From contig QJWD01000175.1 in the NCBI GenBank assembly GCA_003235465.1, positions 1 to 7,261 on the forward strand: a stretch of 7,261 bases of DNA. Reading direction: 5' to 3'. Positions 6,018-7,261 of this stretch are shown one piece after another. Numbering within the stretch: the first letter of the stretch is position 1; each line of letters opens with the position of its first letter. The notes under the pieces were generated by a model. It worked only from the letters and a program-made list of their open reading frames with translations, made no database searches and was not told the origin of the DNA. Position numbers and translations under genes: made by a program. The stretch comes from Nitrospirota bacterium. Its GTDB lineage: Bacteria; Nitrospinota; Nitrospinia; Nitrospinales; VA-1.

Positions 6018-7261
6018 ATGGCCGAATCCGCATCGAAAAACAAACTGCACCTTGTGGTGGTTGGCTCCGGGCCCGGCGGTTACAGCGCGGCGTTTCTCGC
6101 CGCCGACCTGGGGCTCAGCGTGACCCTGGTTGCCGACGAGCCTGCAGCGGGCGGCGTGTGCCTGCATCGCGGCTGCATTCCGTCCAAGGCGCTTTTGCAC
6201 GTGGCGCGGCTCATCCGCGAAACCCGCCTGAGCCGCGAATGGGGGCTTATGTTTCAGCCGCCCGAGGTGGACCTGGCGGCGCTTCTGGCATGGAAAGAGG
6301 CGACCGTCGGCAAAATGGCCAAGGGCCTGTCGACGCTGCTTAAGAAACGCGGCATCGAGGTGATCACCGGCAGGGCGTCGTTTCTCGACGCCAACACCCT
6401 GGCCGTGGGCGAGAACACCCGCGTCGCGTTTGACCGCTGCATTATCGCCACCGGTTCCAGGCCGGTGATGCCCGCCCTGTTCAAGGGCCAGGGCCCGGCG
6501 GTGTGGGATTCGACGCTGGCGCTCGATCTCAAGTCCATCCCGCGCCGTCTTTTGGTGGTGGGCGGCGGCTACATCGGCCTCGAGCTGGGCACGGTGTACT
6601 CGGCGCTCGGCAGCGAGATCACCGTCGTTGAAAAAACCGCGAGCCTGCTTGGCGGTGTCGATGCCGATCTGGTGCGGCCGCTCGCGGCCAGGCTCAGAAC
6701 GGATTTCTCGGCGGTTCACCTGGAGACCGAAGTCACCCACGCCGAGCCCGCAGGCGGCGGCCTCGCGGTGCGCCTCAAGGGGCCGGAAGGGGAGAGGGAC
6801 GAACAGTTCGACCGGGTGCTCGTTGCCGTCGGGCGAAAGCCCAATTCCGAGGCGCTTGGCCTCGAGGCTCTCGGCATCGGCCTGACCGGCTCTGGGTTCA
6901 TCGAGACCGGCCTTCAGGGGCAAACGGCCTGCGAGGGCGTGTACGCCATCGGCGATGTGGCCGGCGGGGCGATGCTCGCGCACAAGGCGGCGCACGAGGG
7001 CCGCGCGGCGGTCGAACATATTCTCGGTAAGGCGGAACGCCAGGGCGCGCCTGTTTTGCCGGCGGTGGTGTTCACCGACCCGGAAATCGCCTGGTGCGGG
7101 CTTAGCGAAGGTGACGCGCTTAAGCAGGGGCGGGCGGTGACGGTGGCGCGCTTTCCCTGGGCGGCGTCGGGCCGGGCGCAGACACTGGGCCTTGGCGAGG
7201 GGGTTTCCAAGTGGGTGGTGGATAAAGACAGCGAGCGGGTGCTGGGAGCGGGGGTGGTGGG
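6018..7261 (+). CDS. lpdA: Dihydrolipoyl dehydrogenase (E3), 3' partial
   Basis: This FAD-dependent enzyme re-oxidises dihydrolipoamide of 2-oxo-acid dehydrogenase or glycine cleavage complexes with NAD+ in the cytoplasm. The frame is open from 6018 to the window end, giving 414 complete codons of a usual 460-480. Visible features are the FAD-binding GSGPGG (16-21), the redox disulfide motif GGVCLHRGCIPSKALL (Cys48 and Cys53), the ATGSRP segment (144-149), the NAD-binding GGGYIGLELG (182-191) with Glu205 ending the strand as expected for NAD rather than NADP, the second FAD contact YAIGDVAGG (309-317) and the start of the dimer domain FTDPEIAWCGLSE (352-364). The catalytic His-Glu pair near the C-terminus falls beyond the window. 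The WDSTLALDL context (163-171) resembles pyruvate-dehydrogenase-type E3. No E1 or E2 gene lies upstream; whether they follow cannot be seen. Confidence 0.93.
   Translation, partial: MAESASKNKLHLVVVGSGPGGYSAAFLAADLGLSVTLVADEPAAGGVCLHRGCIPSKALLHVARLIRETRLSREWGLMFQPPEVDLAALLAWKEATVGKMAKGLSTLLKKRGIEVITGRASFLDANTLAVGENTRVAFDRCIIATGSRPVMPALFKGQGPAVWDSTLALDLKSIPRRLLVVGGGYIGLELGTVYSALGSEITVVEKTASLLGGVDADLVRPLAARLRTDFSAVHLETEVTHAEPAGGGLAVRLKGPEGERDEQFDRVLVAVGRKPNSEALGLEALGIGLTGSGFIETGLQGQTACEGVYAIGDVAGGAMLAHKAAHEGRAAVEHILGKAERQGAPVLPAVVFTDPEIAWCGLSEGDALKQGRAVTVARFPWAASGRAQTLGLGEGVSKWVVDKDSERVLGAGVV

Noticed and set aside
5871..7019. 382-codon open frame on the - strand
   Set aside because: It lies antisense to the well-supported lipoamide dehydrogenase, has no recognisable motifs, and is the expected by-product of strong GC bias at third codon positions.

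Overview
The window is GC-rich (roughly 60-65% by eye) and almost fully coding, with seven genes all on the + strand. Short intergenic gaps, Shine-Dalgarno-led starts, a Sec signal peptide, a lipobox protein and a GAF-GGDEF signalling protein point to a Gram-negative bacterium, perhaps a proteobacterial or deltaproteobacterial-type lineage. The sequence alone does not fix the phylum. No rRNA, tRNA, CRISPR array, insertion sequence or phage gene was seen.

Layout. (1) 2-790: an exported SUMF1/formylglycine-generating-enzyme-fold protein whose 5' end lies outside the window. (2) 799-1725: an unrecognised, charged, mostly helical cytoplasmic protein. (3) 1742-2710: a short SppA-type S49 serine peptidase carrying a lipoprotein signal. 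These three are 8 and 16 nt apart and look like one transcription unit. (4) A 135-nt AT-richer gap (2711-2845) holds a weak terminator-like hairpin, a plausible sigma70-type promoter with an inverted repeat in its spacer, and a second GC-rich hairpin. (5) 2846-4768: a REC-GAF-GAF-GGDEF diguanylate cyclase. (6) 4752-5420: a YiiM-type MOSC protein overlapping the cyclase by 17 nt. (7) 5417-5980: an unrecognised 187-aa protein overlapping the MOSC gene by 4 nt (GTGA). (8) 6018-7261: a dihydrolipoyl dehydrogenase (E3) cut off by the window end.

How they may work together. Genes 1-3 suggest an envelope-related cluster (exported SUMF1-fold protein, unknown helical protein, membrane-tethered peptidase), but only proximity links them. 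The cyclase, MOSC and unknown genes are translationally overlapped and so probably co-expressed. That places c-di-GMP signalling next to a molybdenum-cofactor-type reductase domain, though no mechanism can be read from the sequence. The lipoamide dehydrogenase follows after 37 nt and may be in the same transcript; its E1/E2 partners are not in view.

I did not find a clearly new biological system. The most worthwhile leads are the two unrecognised operon proteins and the promoter/inverted-repeat arrangement before the cyclase.
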